From assembly GCF_029227915.1 (NCBI RefSeq), contig NC_079876.1, positions 2,358,001 to 2,422,000 on the forward strand: a DNA stretch of 64,000 nt. The letters run 5' to 3'. Below are positions 12,180-25,639 of the stretch, piece by piece. The notes beneath the pieces are model-generated. The model saw only the letters and a program-made list of their open reading frames with translations, ran no database searches and was not told the origin of the DNA. How positions within the stretch are numbered: position 1 is the stretch's first letter; every line of letters begins with the position of its first letter. This stretch comes from Hydractinia symbiolongicarpus. Taxonomy: Eukaryota > Cnidaria > Hydrozoa > Anthoathecata > Hydractiniidae. The position numbers and the translations under genes are program-made.

Positions 12180-14796
12180 CATTTCCCGAACGATTTTTTA
12201 AACTATTTTTTCACCACTAAAACGCAAGAGACTTGTAGTTTTCAAAAATGTTTTCATTTTTGATGAGACGCTGAATAAAAGAAGTTTAATCACCGGCAAA
12301 CGAAAACCTGCGATTTCCCGTAAATCCCGGACTCGGCCCGTATAGTAAAGAAAGTACCCGGGATGTAAACTCATTTCCCGAACTATTTTTTAAATTATTA
12401 TTTCACCACTAAAACCGATGAGACTTATAGTTTTTAAAAATGTTTTAAATTTTGATGAGACGCTGAAAAAAAGAAGTTAAATCGCCGGCAAACGAAAACC
12501 CGCCATTTCCCGTAAACCCCTGACTCGGCCCGTATAGTCAAAAGTATACAAAGAAATTACCCAGGGAGTAAACTCATTTTCCGAACGATTTTTTAAATTA
12601 TTTTTTCACCACTACAACGCATGAGACTTGTAGTTTTCAAAAATGTTTTCATTTTTGATGAGACGCTGAATAAAAGAAGTTTATTCGCACTCAAACGAAA
12701 ATCCGCTATTTCCCGTAAATCCCGGACTCGGCCCGTATAGTCCAAAGTATACAAAGAAAGTACCCAGGGAGTAAACTCATTTTCCGAACGATTTTTTAAA
12801 TTATTTTTTCACCACTAAAACGCATGAGACTTGTAGTTTTCAAAAATGTTTTCATATTTGATGAGACGCTTAATGAAAGAGGTTTAATCGCCGGCAAACG
12901 AAATTCCGCGATTTCCCGTAAATCCCGGGCTTGGCCCGTATAGTCGAATGTATACAAAGAAAGTACCTAGGGAGTAAACTCATTTCCCGAACGATTTTTT
13001 AATTTTTTTTTTCACCACTAAAACGCATGTGACTTGTAGTTTTTAAAAATGTTTTCATTTTTGATGAGACGCTGAATAAAAGAAGTTTAATCGCCGACAA
13101 ACGAAAACCTGCGATTTCCCGTAAATCCCGGACTCGGCCCGTATTGTCAAAAGTATACAAAGAAAGTACCCAGGGAGTAAACTCATTTCCCGAACGATTT
13201 TTTAAATTATTTTTTCACCACTAAAACGCATGAGACTTGTAGTTTTCAAAAATGTTTTCATTTTTGATGAGACGCTGAATAAAAGAAGTTTAATCGCCGG
13301 CAAACGAAAACCTGCGATTTCCCGTAAATCCTGGACTCGGCCCGTATAGTAAAGAAAGTACCCGGGATGTAAACTCATTTCCCAAACGATTTTTTAAAAT
13401 ATTTTTTCACCACTACAACGCATGAGACTTGTAGTTTTTAAAAATGTTTTCATTTTTGATGAGACGCTGAATAAAAGAAGTTTAATCGCCGGCAAACGAA
13501 AACCCGCCATTTCCCGTAAACCCCGGACTCGGCCCGTATAGTCAAAAGTATACAAAGAAAGTACCCAGGGAGTAAACTCATTTTCCGAACGATTTTTTAA
13601 ATTATTTTTTCACCACTACAACGCATGAGACTTGTAGTTTTCAAAAATGTTTTCATTTTTGATGAGACGCTGAATAAAAGAAGTTTATTCTCACTCAAAC
13701 GAAAATCCGCGATTTCCCGTAAATCCCGGACTCGGCCCGTATAGTCCAAAGTATACAAAGAAAGTACCCAGGAGTAAACTCATTTTCCGAGCGATTTTTT
13801 AAATTATTTTTTCACCACTAAAACGCATGAGACTTGTAGTTTTCAAAAATGTTTTCATTTTTGATGAGACGCTAAATAAAAGAAGTTTAATCGCCGGCAA
13901 ACGAAAACCCGCCATTTCCCGTAAACCCATGACTCGGCCCGTATAGTCAAAAGTATACAAAGAAATTACCCAGGGAGTAAACTCATTTTCCGAACGATTT
14001 TTTAAATTATTTTTTCACCACTACAACGCATGAGACTTGTAGTTTTTAAAAATGTTTTCATTTTTGATGAGACGCTGAATAAAAGAAGTTTAATCGCCGG
14101 CAAACGAAAACCCGCCATTTCCCGTAAACCCCGGACTCGGCCCGTATATTCAAAAGTATACAAAGAAAGTACCCAGGGAGTAAACTCATTTTCCGAACGA
14201 TTTTTTAAATTATTTTTTCACCACTACAACGCATGAGACTTGTAGTTTTCAAAAATGTTTTCATTTTTGATGAGACGCTGAATAAAAGAAGTTTATTCGC
14301 ACTCAAACGAAAATCCGCGATTTCCCGTAAATCCCGGACTCGGCCCGTATAGTCCAAAGTATACAAAGAAAGTACCCAGGAGTAAACTCATTTTCCGAGC
14401 GATTTTTTAAATTATTTTTTCACCACTAAAACGCATGAGACTTGTAGTTTTCAAAAATGTTTTCATATTTGATGAGACGCTTAATGAAAGAGGTTTAATC
14501 GCCGGCAAACGAAATCCCGCGATTTCCCGTAAATCCTGGGCTTGGCCCGTATAGTCGAATGTATACAAAGAAAGTACCTAGGGAGTAAACTCATTTCCCG
14601 AACGATTTTTTAATTTTTTTTTTTTTCACCACTAAAACGCATGAGACTTGTAGTTTTCAAAAATGTTTTCATTTTTGATGAGACGCTGAATAAAAGAAGT
14701 TTATTCGCACTCAAACGAAAATCCGCGATTTCCCGTAAATCCCGGACTCGGCCCGTATAATCCAAAGTATACAAAGAAAGTACCCAGGAGTAAACT
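12180..14796 (+). repeat. Start of second domain: C, D and E classes appear
   Basis: The unit beginning at 12180 is the first class C copy seen in the window (gtatagtaaag near 12343, ending cccgggatg). The first E-type (gctgaaaaaaagaag) and first D-type (ttattcgcactc) follow by about 12690. Several stretches recur at about 1005-bp and 606-bp spacing. A T-run of 13 lies near 14618-14630. Confidence 0.75.
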
Positions 14797-17700
14797 CATT
14801 TTCCGAGCGATTTTTTAAATTATTTTTTCACCACTAAAACGCATGAGACTTGTAGTTTTTAAATATGTTTTCATTTTTGATGAGACGCTGAATAAAAGAA
14901 GTTTAATCGCCGGCAAACGAAAACCTGAGATTTCCCGTAAATCCCGGACTCGGCCCGTATTGTCAAAAGTATACAAAGAAAGTACCCAGGGAGTAAACTC
15001 ATTTCCCGAACGATTTTTTAAATTATTTTTTCACCACTAAAACGCATGAGACTTGTAGTTTTAAAAAATGTTTTCATTTGTGATGAGACGCTGAATAAAA
15101 GAAGTTTAATCGCCGGCAAACGAAAACCTGCGATTTCCCGTAAATCCCAGACTCGGCCCGTATTGTCAAAAGTATACAAAGAAAGTACCCAGGGAGTAAA
15201 CTCATTTCCCGAACGATTTTTTAAATTAATTTTTCACCACTAAAACGCATGAGACTTGTAGTTTTCAAAAATGTTTTCATTTTTGATGAGACGCTGAATA
15301 AAAGAAGTTTAATCGCAGGCAAACGAAAACCTGCGATTTCCCGTAAATCCCGGACTCGGCCGGTATAGTAAATAAAGTACCGGGGATGTAAACTCATTTT
15401 CCGAACGATTTTTTAAAATATTTTTTCACCACTAAAACGCATGAGACTTGAAGTTTTCAAAAATGTTTTCATATTTGATGAGACGCTAAATGAAAGAAGT
15501 TTGATCGCCGGCAAACGAAAACCTGCGATTTCCCCGAAATCCCGGACTCGGCCCGTATAGTAAAGAAAGTACCCGGGATGTAAACGCATTTCCCGAACGA
15601 TTTTTTAAATTATTATTTCACCACTAAAGCCCATGAGACTTATAGTTTTTAAAAATGTTTTCATTTTTGATGAGACGCTGAAAAAAAGAAGTTAAATCGC
15701 CGGCAAACGAAAACCCGCCATTTCCCGTAAACCCCTGACTCGGCCCGTATAGTCAGAAGTATTCAAAGAAATTACCCAGGGAGTAAACTCATTTTCCAAA
15801 CGATTTTTTAAATTATTTTTTCACCACTAAAACGCATGAGACTTGTAGTTTTTAAATATGTTTTCATTTTTGATGAGACGCTGAATAAAAGAAGTTTAAT
15901 CGCCGGCAAACGAAAACCTGAGATTTCCCGTAAATCCCGGACTCGGCCCGTATTGTCAAAAGTATACAAAGAAAGTACCCAGGGAGTAAACTCATTTCCC
16001 AAACGATTTTTTAAATTATTTTTTCACCACTAAAACGCATGAGACTTGTAGTTTTTAAAAATGTTTTCATTTGTGATGAGACGCTGAATAAAAGAAGTTT
16101 AATCGCCGGCAAACGAAAACCTGCGATTTCCCGTAAATCCCAGACTCGGCCCGTATTGTCAAAAGTATACAAAGAAAGTACCCAGGGAGTAAACTCATTT
16201 CCCGAACGATTTTTTAAATTATTTTTTCACCACTAAAACGCATGAGACTTGTAGTTTTCAAAAATGTTTTCATTTTTGATGAGACGCTGAATAAAAGAAG
16301 TTTAATCGCCGGCAAACGAAAACCTGCGATTTCCCGTAAATCCCGGACTCGGCCGGTATAGTAAATAAAGTACCGGGGATGTAAACTCATTTTCCGAACG
16401 ATTTTTTAAAATATTTTTTCACCACTAAAACGCATGAGACTTGAAGTTTTCAAAAATGTTTTCATATTTGATGAGACGCTAAATGAAAGAAGTTTGATCG
16501 CCGGCAAACGAAAACCTGCGATTTCCCCGAAATCCCGGACTCGGCCCGTATAGTAAAGAAAGTACCCGGGATGTAAACGCATTTCCCGAACGATTTTTTA
16601 AATTATTATTTCACCACTAAAGCCCATGAGACTTATAGTTTTTAAAAATGTTTTCATTTTTGATGAGACGCTGAAAAAAAGAAGTTAAATCGCCGGCAAA
16701 CGAAAACCCGCCATTTCCCGTAAACCCCTGACTCGGCCCGTATAGTCAGAAGTATTCAAAGAAATTACCCAGGGAGTAAACTCATTTTCCAAACGATTTT
16801 TTAAATTATTTTTTCACCACTACAACGCATGAGACTTGTAGTTTTTAAAAATGTTTTCATTTTTGATGAGACGCTGAATAAAAGAAGTTTAATCGCCGGC
16901 AAACGAAAACCCGCCATTTCCCGTAAACCCCAGACTCGGCCCGTATATTTAAAAGTATACAAAGAAAGTACCCAGGGAGTAAGCTCATTTTCCGAACGAT
17001 TTTTTAAATTATTTTTTCACCACTACAACGCATGAGACTTGTAGTTTTTAAATATGTTTTCATTTTTGATGAGACGCTGAATAAAAGAAGTTTAATCGCC
17101 GGCAAACGAAAACCTGAGATTTCCCGTAAATCCCGGACTCGGCCCGTATTGTCAAAAGTATACAAAGAAAGTACCCAGGGAGTAAACTCATTTCCCGAAC
17201 GATTTTTTAAATTATTTTTTCACCACTAAAACGCATGAGACTTGTAGTTTTTAAAAATGTTTTCATTTGTGATGAGACGCTGAATAAAAGAAGTTTAATC
17301 GCCGGCAAACGAAAACCTGCGATTTCCCGTAAATCCCAGACTCGGCCCGTATTGTCAAAAGTATACAAAGAAAGTACCCAGGGAGTAAACTCATTTCCCG
17401 AACGATTTTTTAAATTATTTTTTCACCACTAAAACGCATGAGACTTGTAGTTTTCAAAAATGTTTTCATTTTTGATGAGACGCTGAATAAAAGAAGTTTA
17501 ATCGCCGGCAAACGAAAACCTGCGATTTCCCGTAAATCCCGGACTCGGCCGGTATAGTAAATAAAGTACCGGGGATGTAAACTCATTTTCCGAACGATTT
17601 TTTAAAATATTTTTTCACCACTAAAACGCATGAGACTTGAAGTTTTCAAAAATGTTTTCATATTTGATGAGACGCTAAATGAAAGAAGTTTGATCGCCGG

Positions 17701-18181
17701 CAAACGAAAACCTGCGATTTCCCCGAAATCCCGGACTCGGCCCGTATAGTAAAGAAAGTACCCGGGATGTAAACGCATTTCCCGAACGATTTTTTAAATT
17801 ATTATTTCACCACTAAAGCCCATGAGACTTATAGTTTTTAAAAATGTTTTCATTTTTGATGAGACGCTGAAAAAAAGAAGTTAAATCGCCGGCAAACGAA
17901 AACCCGCCATTTCCCGTAAACCCCTGACTCGGCCCGTATAGTCAGAAGTATTCAAAGAAATTACCCAGGGAGTAAACTCATTTTCCAAACGATTTTTTAA
18001 ATTATTTTTTCACCACTACAACGCATGAGACTTGTAGTTTTTAAAAATGTTTTCATTTTTGATGAGACGCTGAATAAAAGAAGTTTAATCGCCGGCAAAC
18101 GAAAACCCGCCATTTCCCGTAAACCCCAGACTCGGCCCGTATAGTCAAAAGTATACAAAGAAAGTACCCAGGGAGTAAGCT
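14797..18181 (+). repeat. HOR: 993-, 1196- and 1196-bp units
   Basis: Three consecutive units start at 14797, 15790 and 16986. Each contains the rare gtttttaaatatg copy, then the gtgatgagacg copy, two C-type copies (one with gtttgatcgccgg and ttccccgaaatc) and an E-type copy. The second and third units carry one additional 203-bp monomer (starting about 16783) with ccccagactcgg and gtaagctc, which explains 1196 versus 993. Markers align exactly, for example ttgatcg at 15501, 16494 and 17690. Confidence 0.85.
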
Positions 18182-19196
18182 CATTTTCCGAACGATTTTT
18201 TAAATTATTTTTTCACCACTACAACGCATGAGACTTGTAGTTTTTAAAAATGTTTTCATTTTTGATGAGACGCTGAATAAAAGAAGTTTAATCGCCGGCA
18301 AACGAAAACCCGCCATTTCCCGTAAACCCCAGACTCGGCCCGTATAGTCAAAAGTATACAAAGAAAGTACCCAGGGAGTAAGCTCATTTTCCGAACGATT
18401 TTTTAAATTATTTTTTCACCACTACAACGCATGAGACTTGTAGTTTTCAAAAATGTTTTCATTTTTGATGAGACGCTGAATAAAAAAAGTTTATTCGCAC
18501 TCTAACGAAAATCCGCGATTTCCCGTAAATCCCGGACTCGGCCCGTATAGTCCAAAGTATACAAAGAAAGTACCCAGGGAGTAAACTCATTTTCCGAACG
18601 ATTTTTTAAATTATTTTTTCACCACTAAAACGCATGAGACTTGTAGTTTTCAAAAATGTTTTCATATTTGATGAGACGCTTAATGAAAGAGGTTTAATTG
18701 CCGGCAAACGAAAACCCGCGATTTCCCGTAAATCCCGGGCTTGGCACGTATAGTCGAATGTATACAAAGAAAGTTCCTAGGGAGTAAATTCATTTCCCGA
18801 ACGATTTTTTATTTTTATTTTTCACCACTAAAATGCATGAAACTTGTAGTTTTTTAAAAATGTTTTCATTTTTGATGAGACGCTGAATAAAAGAAATTTA
18901 ATCGCCGGCAAACGAAAACCTGCGATTTCCCGTAAATCCCGGACTCGGCCCGTATTGTCAAAAGTATAAAAGAAAGTACCCAGGGAGTAAACTCATTTCC
19001 CGAACGATTTTTTAAATTATTATTTCACCACTAAAACCCATGAAACTTATAGTTTTTAAAAATGTTTTCATTTTTGATGAGACGCTGAATAAAAGAAGTT
19101 TAATCGCCGGCAAACGAAAACCCGCCATTTCCCGTAAACCCCGGACTCGGCCCGTATAGTCAAAAGTATACAAAGAAAGTACCCAGGGAGTAAACT
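18182..19196 (+). repeat. Mixed monomers between HOR blocks
   Basis: The block starts with a second tandem copy of the gtaagctc monomer, followed by D-type, B-type (cctaggg, near 18778), poly-T and E-related copies. Several private changes occur, such as aaatgcatgaaac near 18831. There is no clear local HOR. Confidence 0.65.
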
Positions 19197-20793
19197 CATT
19201 TTCCGAACGATTTTTTAAATTATTTTTTCACCACTACAACGCATGAGACTTGTAGTTTTCAAAAATGTTTTCATTTTTGATGAGACGCTGAATAAAAGAA
19301 GTTTAATCGCCGGCAAACGAAAACCTGCGATTTCCGTAAATCCCGGACTCGGCCCGTATAGTCCAAAGTATACAAAGAAAGTACCCAGGAGTAAACTCAT
19401 TTTCCGAACGATTTTTTAAATTATTTTTTCACCAATAAAACGCATGAGACTTGTAGTTTTCAAAAATGTTTTCATATTTGATGGGACGCTTAATAAAAGA
19501 GGTTTAATCGCCGGCAAACGAAATCCCGCGATTTCCCGTAAATCCCGGGCTTGGCCCGTATAGTCGAATGTATACAAAGAAAGTACCTAGGGAGTAAACT
19601 CATTTCCCGAACGATTTTTTAATTTTTTTTTTCACCACTAAAACGCATGAGACTTGTAGTTTTTAAAAATGTTTTCATTTTTGATGAGACGCTGAATAAA
19701 AGAAGTTTAATCGACGGCAAACGAAAACCCGCGATTTGACGTAAATCCCGGACTCGGCCCGTATTGTCAAAAGTATACAAAGAAAGTACCCAGGGAGTAA
19801 ACTCATTTCCCGAACGATTTTTTAAATTATTTTTTTACCACTAAAACGCATGAGACTTGTAGTTTTCAAAAATGTTTTCATTTTTGATGAGACGCTGAAT
19901 AAAAGAAGTTTAATCGCCGGCAAACGAAAACCTGCGAATTCCGTAAATCCCGGACTCGGCCCGTATAGTAAAGAAAGTACCCGGGATGTAAACTCATTTC
20001 CCGAACGATTCTTTAAATTATTATTTCACCACTAAAACCCATGAGACTTATAGTTTTTAAAAATGTTTTCATTTTTGATGAGACGCTGAATGAAAGAAGT
20101 TTAATCGCCGGCAAACGAAAACCTGCGATTTCCGTAAATCCCGGACTCCGCCCGTATAGTCCAAAGTATACAAAGAAAGTACCCAGGAGTAAACTCATTT
20201 TCCGAACGATTTTTTAAATTATTTTTTCACCAATAAAACGCATGAGACTTGTAGTTTTCAAAAATGTTTTCATATTTGATGGGACGCTTAATAAAAGAGG
20301 TTTAATCGCCGGTAAACGAAATCCCGCGATTTCCCGTAAATCCCGGGCTTGGCCCGTATAGTCGAATGTATACAAAGAAAGTACCTAGGGAGTAAACTCA
20401 TTTCCCGAACGATTTTTTAATTTTTTTTTTTCACCACTAAAACGCATGAGACTTGTAGTTTTTAAAAATGTTTTCATTTTTGATGAGACGCTGAATAAAA
20501 GAAGTTTAATCGCCGGCAAACGAAAACCTGCGATTTCCCGTAAATCCCGGACTCGGCCCGTATTGTCAAAAGTATACAAAGAAAGTACCCAGGGAGTAAA
20601 CTCATTTCCCGAACGATTTTTTAAATTATTTTTTCACCACTAAAACGCATGAGACTTGTAGTTTTCAAAAATGTTTTCATTTTTGATGAGACGCTGAATA
20701 AAAGAAGTTTAATCGCCGGCAAACGAAAACCTGCGAATTCCGTAAATCCCGGACTCGGCCCGTATAGTAAAGAAAGTACCCGGGATGTAAACT
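19197..20793 (+). repeat. HOR: two ~798-bp tetramers
   Basis: Units 19197-19994 and 19995-20793 share order and rare markers: a copy with gatttccgtaaatc (one base short) and acccaggag; a copy with accaataaaacgc and gatgggacgcttaataaaag; a poly-T copy; and a C-type copy with ctgcgaattccg. The first member differs at its 5' end between copies (acaacgc versus aaaaccc), so the junction lies inside a monomer. Confidence 0.8.
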
Positions 20794-23700
20794 CATTTCC
20801 CGAACGATTTTTTAAATTATTATTTCACCACTAAAACTCATGAGACTTATAGTTTTTAAAAATGTTTTCATTTTTGATGAGACGCTGAATAAAAGAAGTT
20901 TAATCGCCGGCAAACGAAAACCTGCGATTTCCGTAAATCCCGGACTCGGCCCGTGTAGTAAAGAAAGTACCCGGGATATAAACTCATTTCCCGAACGATT
21001 TTTTAAATTATTATTTCACCACTAAAACCCATGAGACTTATAGTTTTTAAAAATGTTTTCATTTTTGATGAGACGGTGAATAAAAGAAGTTTAATCGCCG
21101 GCAAACGAAAACCCGCCATTTCCCGTAAACCCCGGACTCGGCCCGTATAGTCAAAAGTATACAAAGAAGTTACCCAGGGAGTAAACTCATTTTTCGAACG
21201 ATTTTTTAAATTATTTTTTTACCACTACAACGCATGAGACTTGTAGTTTTTAAAAATGTTTTCATTTTTGATGAGACGCTGAATAAAAGAAAATTAATCG
21301 CCGGCAAACGAAAACCCGCCATTTCCCGTAAATCCCGGGCTTGGCCGTATAGTCGAATGTATACAAAGAAAGTACCCTGTGAGTTAACTCATTTCCCGAA
21401 CGATTTTTTAAATTATTTTTTCACCACTAAAACGCAAGAGACTTGTAGTTTTCAGAAATATTTTCATTTTTGATGAGACGCTTAATGAAAGTGGTTTAAT
21501 CGCCAGCAAACGAAAACCCGCGATTTCCCGTAAATCCCGGGCTTGGCCCGTATAGTCGAATGTATACAAAGAAAGTACCCTGTGAGTAAACTCATTTCCA
21601 AAACGATTTTTTAAATTATCTTTTCACCACTAAAACGCATGAGACTTGTAGTTTTCAAAAATGTTTTCATTTTTGATGAGACGCTGAATAAAAGTAGTTT
21701 AATCGCCGGCAAACGAAAACCCGCGATTTCCCGTAAATCACGGGCTTTGCCCGTATAGTCGAATGTATACAAAGAAAGTACCCTGTGAGTAAACTCATTT
21801 CCCGAACGATTTTTTAAATTATTTTTTCACCACTAAAACGCATGAGACTTGTAGTTTTTAGAAATGTTTTCATTTTTGATGAGACGCTTAATGAAAGTGG
21901 TTTAATCGCCAGCAAACGAAAACCCGCGATTTCCCGTAAATCCCGGGCTTGGCCCGTATAGTCGAATGTTTACAAAGAAAGTACCCTGCGAGTAAACTCA
22001 TTTCCAAAACGATTTTTTAAATTATCTTTTCACCACTAAAACGCATGAGACTTGTAGTTTTCAAAAATGTTTTCATTTTTGATGAGACGCTGAATAAAAG
22101 AAGTTTAATCGCCGGCAAACGAAAACCCGGGATTTCCCGTAAGCCCCTGACTCGACCCGTATAGTCAAAAGTATACAGAGAAAGTACCTAGGGAGTAAAC
22201 TCATTTACCGAACGATTTTTTAAATTATTTTTTCACCACTAAAACGCATGAAACTTGTAGTTTTCAGAAATGTTTTCATTTTTGATGAGACGCTTAATGA
22301 AAGTGGTTTAATCGCCAGCAAACGAAAACCCGCGATTTCCCGTAAATCCCGGGCTTGGCCCGTATAGTCGAATGTTTACAAAGAAAGTACCCTGTGAGTA
22401 AACTCATTTCCAAAACGATTTTTTAAATTATCTTTTCACCACTAAAACGCATGAGACTTGTAGTTTTCAAAAATGTTTTCATTTTTGATGAGACGCTGAA
22501 TAAAAGAAGTTTATTCGCACTCAAACGAAAATCCGCGATTTCCCATAAATCCCGGACTCGGTCCGTATAGTCCAAAGTATACAAAGAAAGTACCCAGGAG
22601 TAAACTCATTTTCCGAACGATTTTTTAAATTATTTTTTCACCACTAAAACGCATGAGACTTGTAGTTTTCAAAAATGTTTTCATATTTGATGAGACGCTT
22701 AATGAAAGAGGTTTAATCGCCGGCAAACGAAATTCCGCGATTTCCCGTAAATCCCGGGCTTGGCCCGTATAGTCGAATGTATACAAAGAAAGTACCTAGG
22801 GAGTAAACTCATTTCCCGAACGATTTTTTAATTTTTTTTTTCACCACTAAAACGCATGAGACTTGTAGTTTTTAAAAATGTTTTCATTTTTGATGAGACG
22901 CTGAATAAAAGAAGTTTAATCGCCGGCAAACGAAAACCTGCGATTTCCCGTAAATCCCAGACTCGGCCCGTATTGTCAAAAGTATACAAAGAAAGTACCC
23001 AGGGAGTAAACTCATTTCCAGAACGATTTTTTAAATTATTTTTTCACCACTAAAACGCATGAGACTTGTAGTTTTCAAAAATGTTTTCATTTTTGATGAG
23101 ACGCTGAATAAAAGAAGTTTAATCGCCGGCAAACGAAAACCTGCGATTTCCGTAAATCCCGGACTCGGCCCGTATAGTAAATAAAGTACCCGGGATGTAA
23201 ACTCATTTCCCGAACGATTTTTTAAATTATTATTTCACCACTAAAATCCATGAGACTTATAGTTTTTAAAAATATTTTCATTTTTGATGAGACGCTGAAT
23301 AAAAGAAGTTTAATCGCCGGCAAACGAAAACCCGCCATTTCCCGTAAACCCCGGACTCGGCCCGTATAGTCAAAAGTAAACAAAGAAATTACCCAGGGAG
23401 TAAACTCATTTTTCGAACGATTTTTTAAATTATTTTTTTACCACTACAACGCATGAGACTTGTAGTTTTTAAAAATGTTTTTATTTTTGATGAGACGCTG
23501 AATATAAGAAGTTTAATCGCCGGCAAACGAAAACCCGCCATTTCCCGTAAATCCCGGGCTTGGCCCGTATAGTCGAATGTATACAAAGGAAGTACCCTGT
23601 GAGTTAACTCATTTCCCGAACGATTTTGTAAATGATTTTTTCACCACTAAAACGCAAGAGACTTGTAGTTTTCAGAACTGTTTTCATTTTTGATGAGACG

Positions 23701-24015
23701 CTTAATGAAAGTGGTTTAATCGCCAGCAAACTAAAACCCGCGATTTCCCGTAAATCCCGGGCTTGGCCCGTATAGTCGAATGTATACAAAGAAAGTACCC
23801 TGTGAGTAAACTCATTTTCAAAACAATTTTTTAAATTATCTTTTCACCACTAAAACGCATGAGACTTGTAGTTTTCAAAAATGTTTTCATTTTTGATGAG
23901 ACGCTGAATAAAAGAAGTTTAATCGCCGGCAAACGAAAACCCGCGATTTCCCGTAAATCACGGGCTTTGCCCGTATAGTCGAATGTATACAAAGAAAGTA
24001 CCCTGTGAGTAAACT
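20794..24015 (+). repeat. HOR: ~2219-bp repeat, B-rich
   Basis: About 1.2 kb near 20800-22060 recurs near 23010-24280. Shared markers are the gtgagttaactc copy (near 21380 and 23602), aatcacgggctttgcccg (2220 bp apart) and paired ccagcaaacg copies. Between them are D-type, poly-T and C-type monomers (about 22440-23200). Confidence 0.75.
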
Positions 24016-24827
24016 CATTTCCCGAACGATTTTTTAAATTATTTTTTCACCACTAAAACGCATGAGACTTGTAGTTTTCAGAAATGTTTTCATTTTTGAT
24101 GAGACGCTTAATGAAAGTGGTTTAATCGCCAGCAAATGAAAACCCGCGATTTCCCGTAAATCCCGGGCTTAGCCCGTATAGTCGAATGTTTACAAAGAAA
24201 GTACCCTGCGAATAAACTCATTTCCAAAACGATTTTTTATATTATGTTTTCACCACTAAAACGCATGAGACTTGTAGTTTTCAGAAATGTTTTCATTTTT
24301 GATGAGACGCTTAATGAAAGTGGTTTAATCGCCAGCAAACGAAAACCCGCGATTTCCCGTAAATCCCGGGCTTGGCCCGTATAGTCGAATGTTTACAAAG
24401 AAAGTACCCTGTGAGTAAACTCATTTCCAAAACGATTTTTTAAATTATTTTTTCACCACTAAAACGCATGAGACTTGTAGTTTTCAGAAATGTTTTCATT
24501 TTTGATGAGACGCTTAATGAAAGTGGTTTAATCGCCAGCAAATGAAAACCCGCGATTTCCCGTAAATCCCGGGCTTAGCCCGTATAGTCGAATGTTTACA
24601 AAGAAAGTACCCTGCGAATAAACTCATTTCCAAAACGATTTTTTATATTATGTTTTCACCACTAAAACGCATGAGACTTGTAGTTTTCAGAAATGTTTTC
24701 ATTTTTGATGAGACGCTTAATGAAAGTGGTTTAATCGCCAGCAAACGAAAACCCGCGATTTCCCGTAAATCCCGGGCTTGGCCCGTATAGTCGAATGTTT
24801 ACAAAGAAAGTACCCTGTGAGTAAACT
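24016..24827 (+). repeat. Two copies of a 406-bp dimer
   Basis: Units 24016-24421 and 24422-24827 each carry a copy with ccagcaaatgaaaacc and gggcttagcccg, then a copy starting after ccctgcgaataaac with the ttttttatattatg variant. The rare markers recur exactly 406 bp apart. Confidence 0.85.
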
Positions 24828-25639
24828 CATTTCCAAAACGATTTTTTAAATTATTTTTTCACCACTAAAACGCATGAGACTTGTAGTTTTCAAAAATGTT
24901 TTCATTTTTGATGAGACGCTTAATGAAAGAGGTTTAATCGCCGGCAAACGAAATCCCGCGTTTTCCCGTAAATCCGGGGCTTGGCCCGTATAGTCGAATG
25001 TATACAAAGAAGGTACCCAGGGAGTAAACTCATTTCCCGAACGATTTTTTGAATTATTTTTTCACCACTAAAACGCATGAGACTTGTAGTTTTCAAAAAT
25101 GTTTTCATTTTTGATGAGACGCTTAATAAAAGAGGTTTAATCGCCGGAAAACGAAAACCCGCGATTTCCCGTAAACTCAGGGCTTGGCCCGTATAGTCGA
25201 ATGTATACAAAGAAAGTACCCTGTGAGTAAACTCATTTCCTGAACGATTTTTTAAATTATTTTTTCACCACTAAAACGCATGAGACTTGTAGTTTTCAAA
25301 AATGTTTTCATTTTTGATGAGACGCTTAATGAAAGAGGTTTAATCGCCGGCAAACGAAATCCCGCGTTTTCCCGTAAATCCGGGGCTTGGCCCGTATAGT
25401 CGAATGTATACAAAGAAAGTACCCAGGGAGTAAACTCATTTCCCGAACGATTTTGTGAATTATTTTTTCACCACTAAAACGCATGAGACTTGTAGTTTTC
25501 AAAAATGTTATCATTTTTGATGAGACGCTTAATAAAAGAGGTTTAATCGCCGGAAAACGAAAACCCGCGATTTCCCGTAAATCCAGGGCTTGGCCCGTAT
25601 AGTCGAATGTATACAAAGAAAGTACCCTGTGAGTAAACT
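24828..25639 (+). repeat. Second pair of 406-bp dimers
   Basis: Units 24828-25233 and 25234-25639 share the gaaatcccgcgttttccc copy with aaatccggggcttgg, followed by a gccggaaaacg copy. The same pair reappears once near 27070-27470, and a diverged version lies near 37990-38380. Confidence 0.8.

Noticed and set aside
14600-14640. Long T-run as retroelement poly-A tail remnant
   Set aside because: The T-run is a length variant of the poly-T allele found in many cctaggg-following monomers; no element body or target duplication flanks it.
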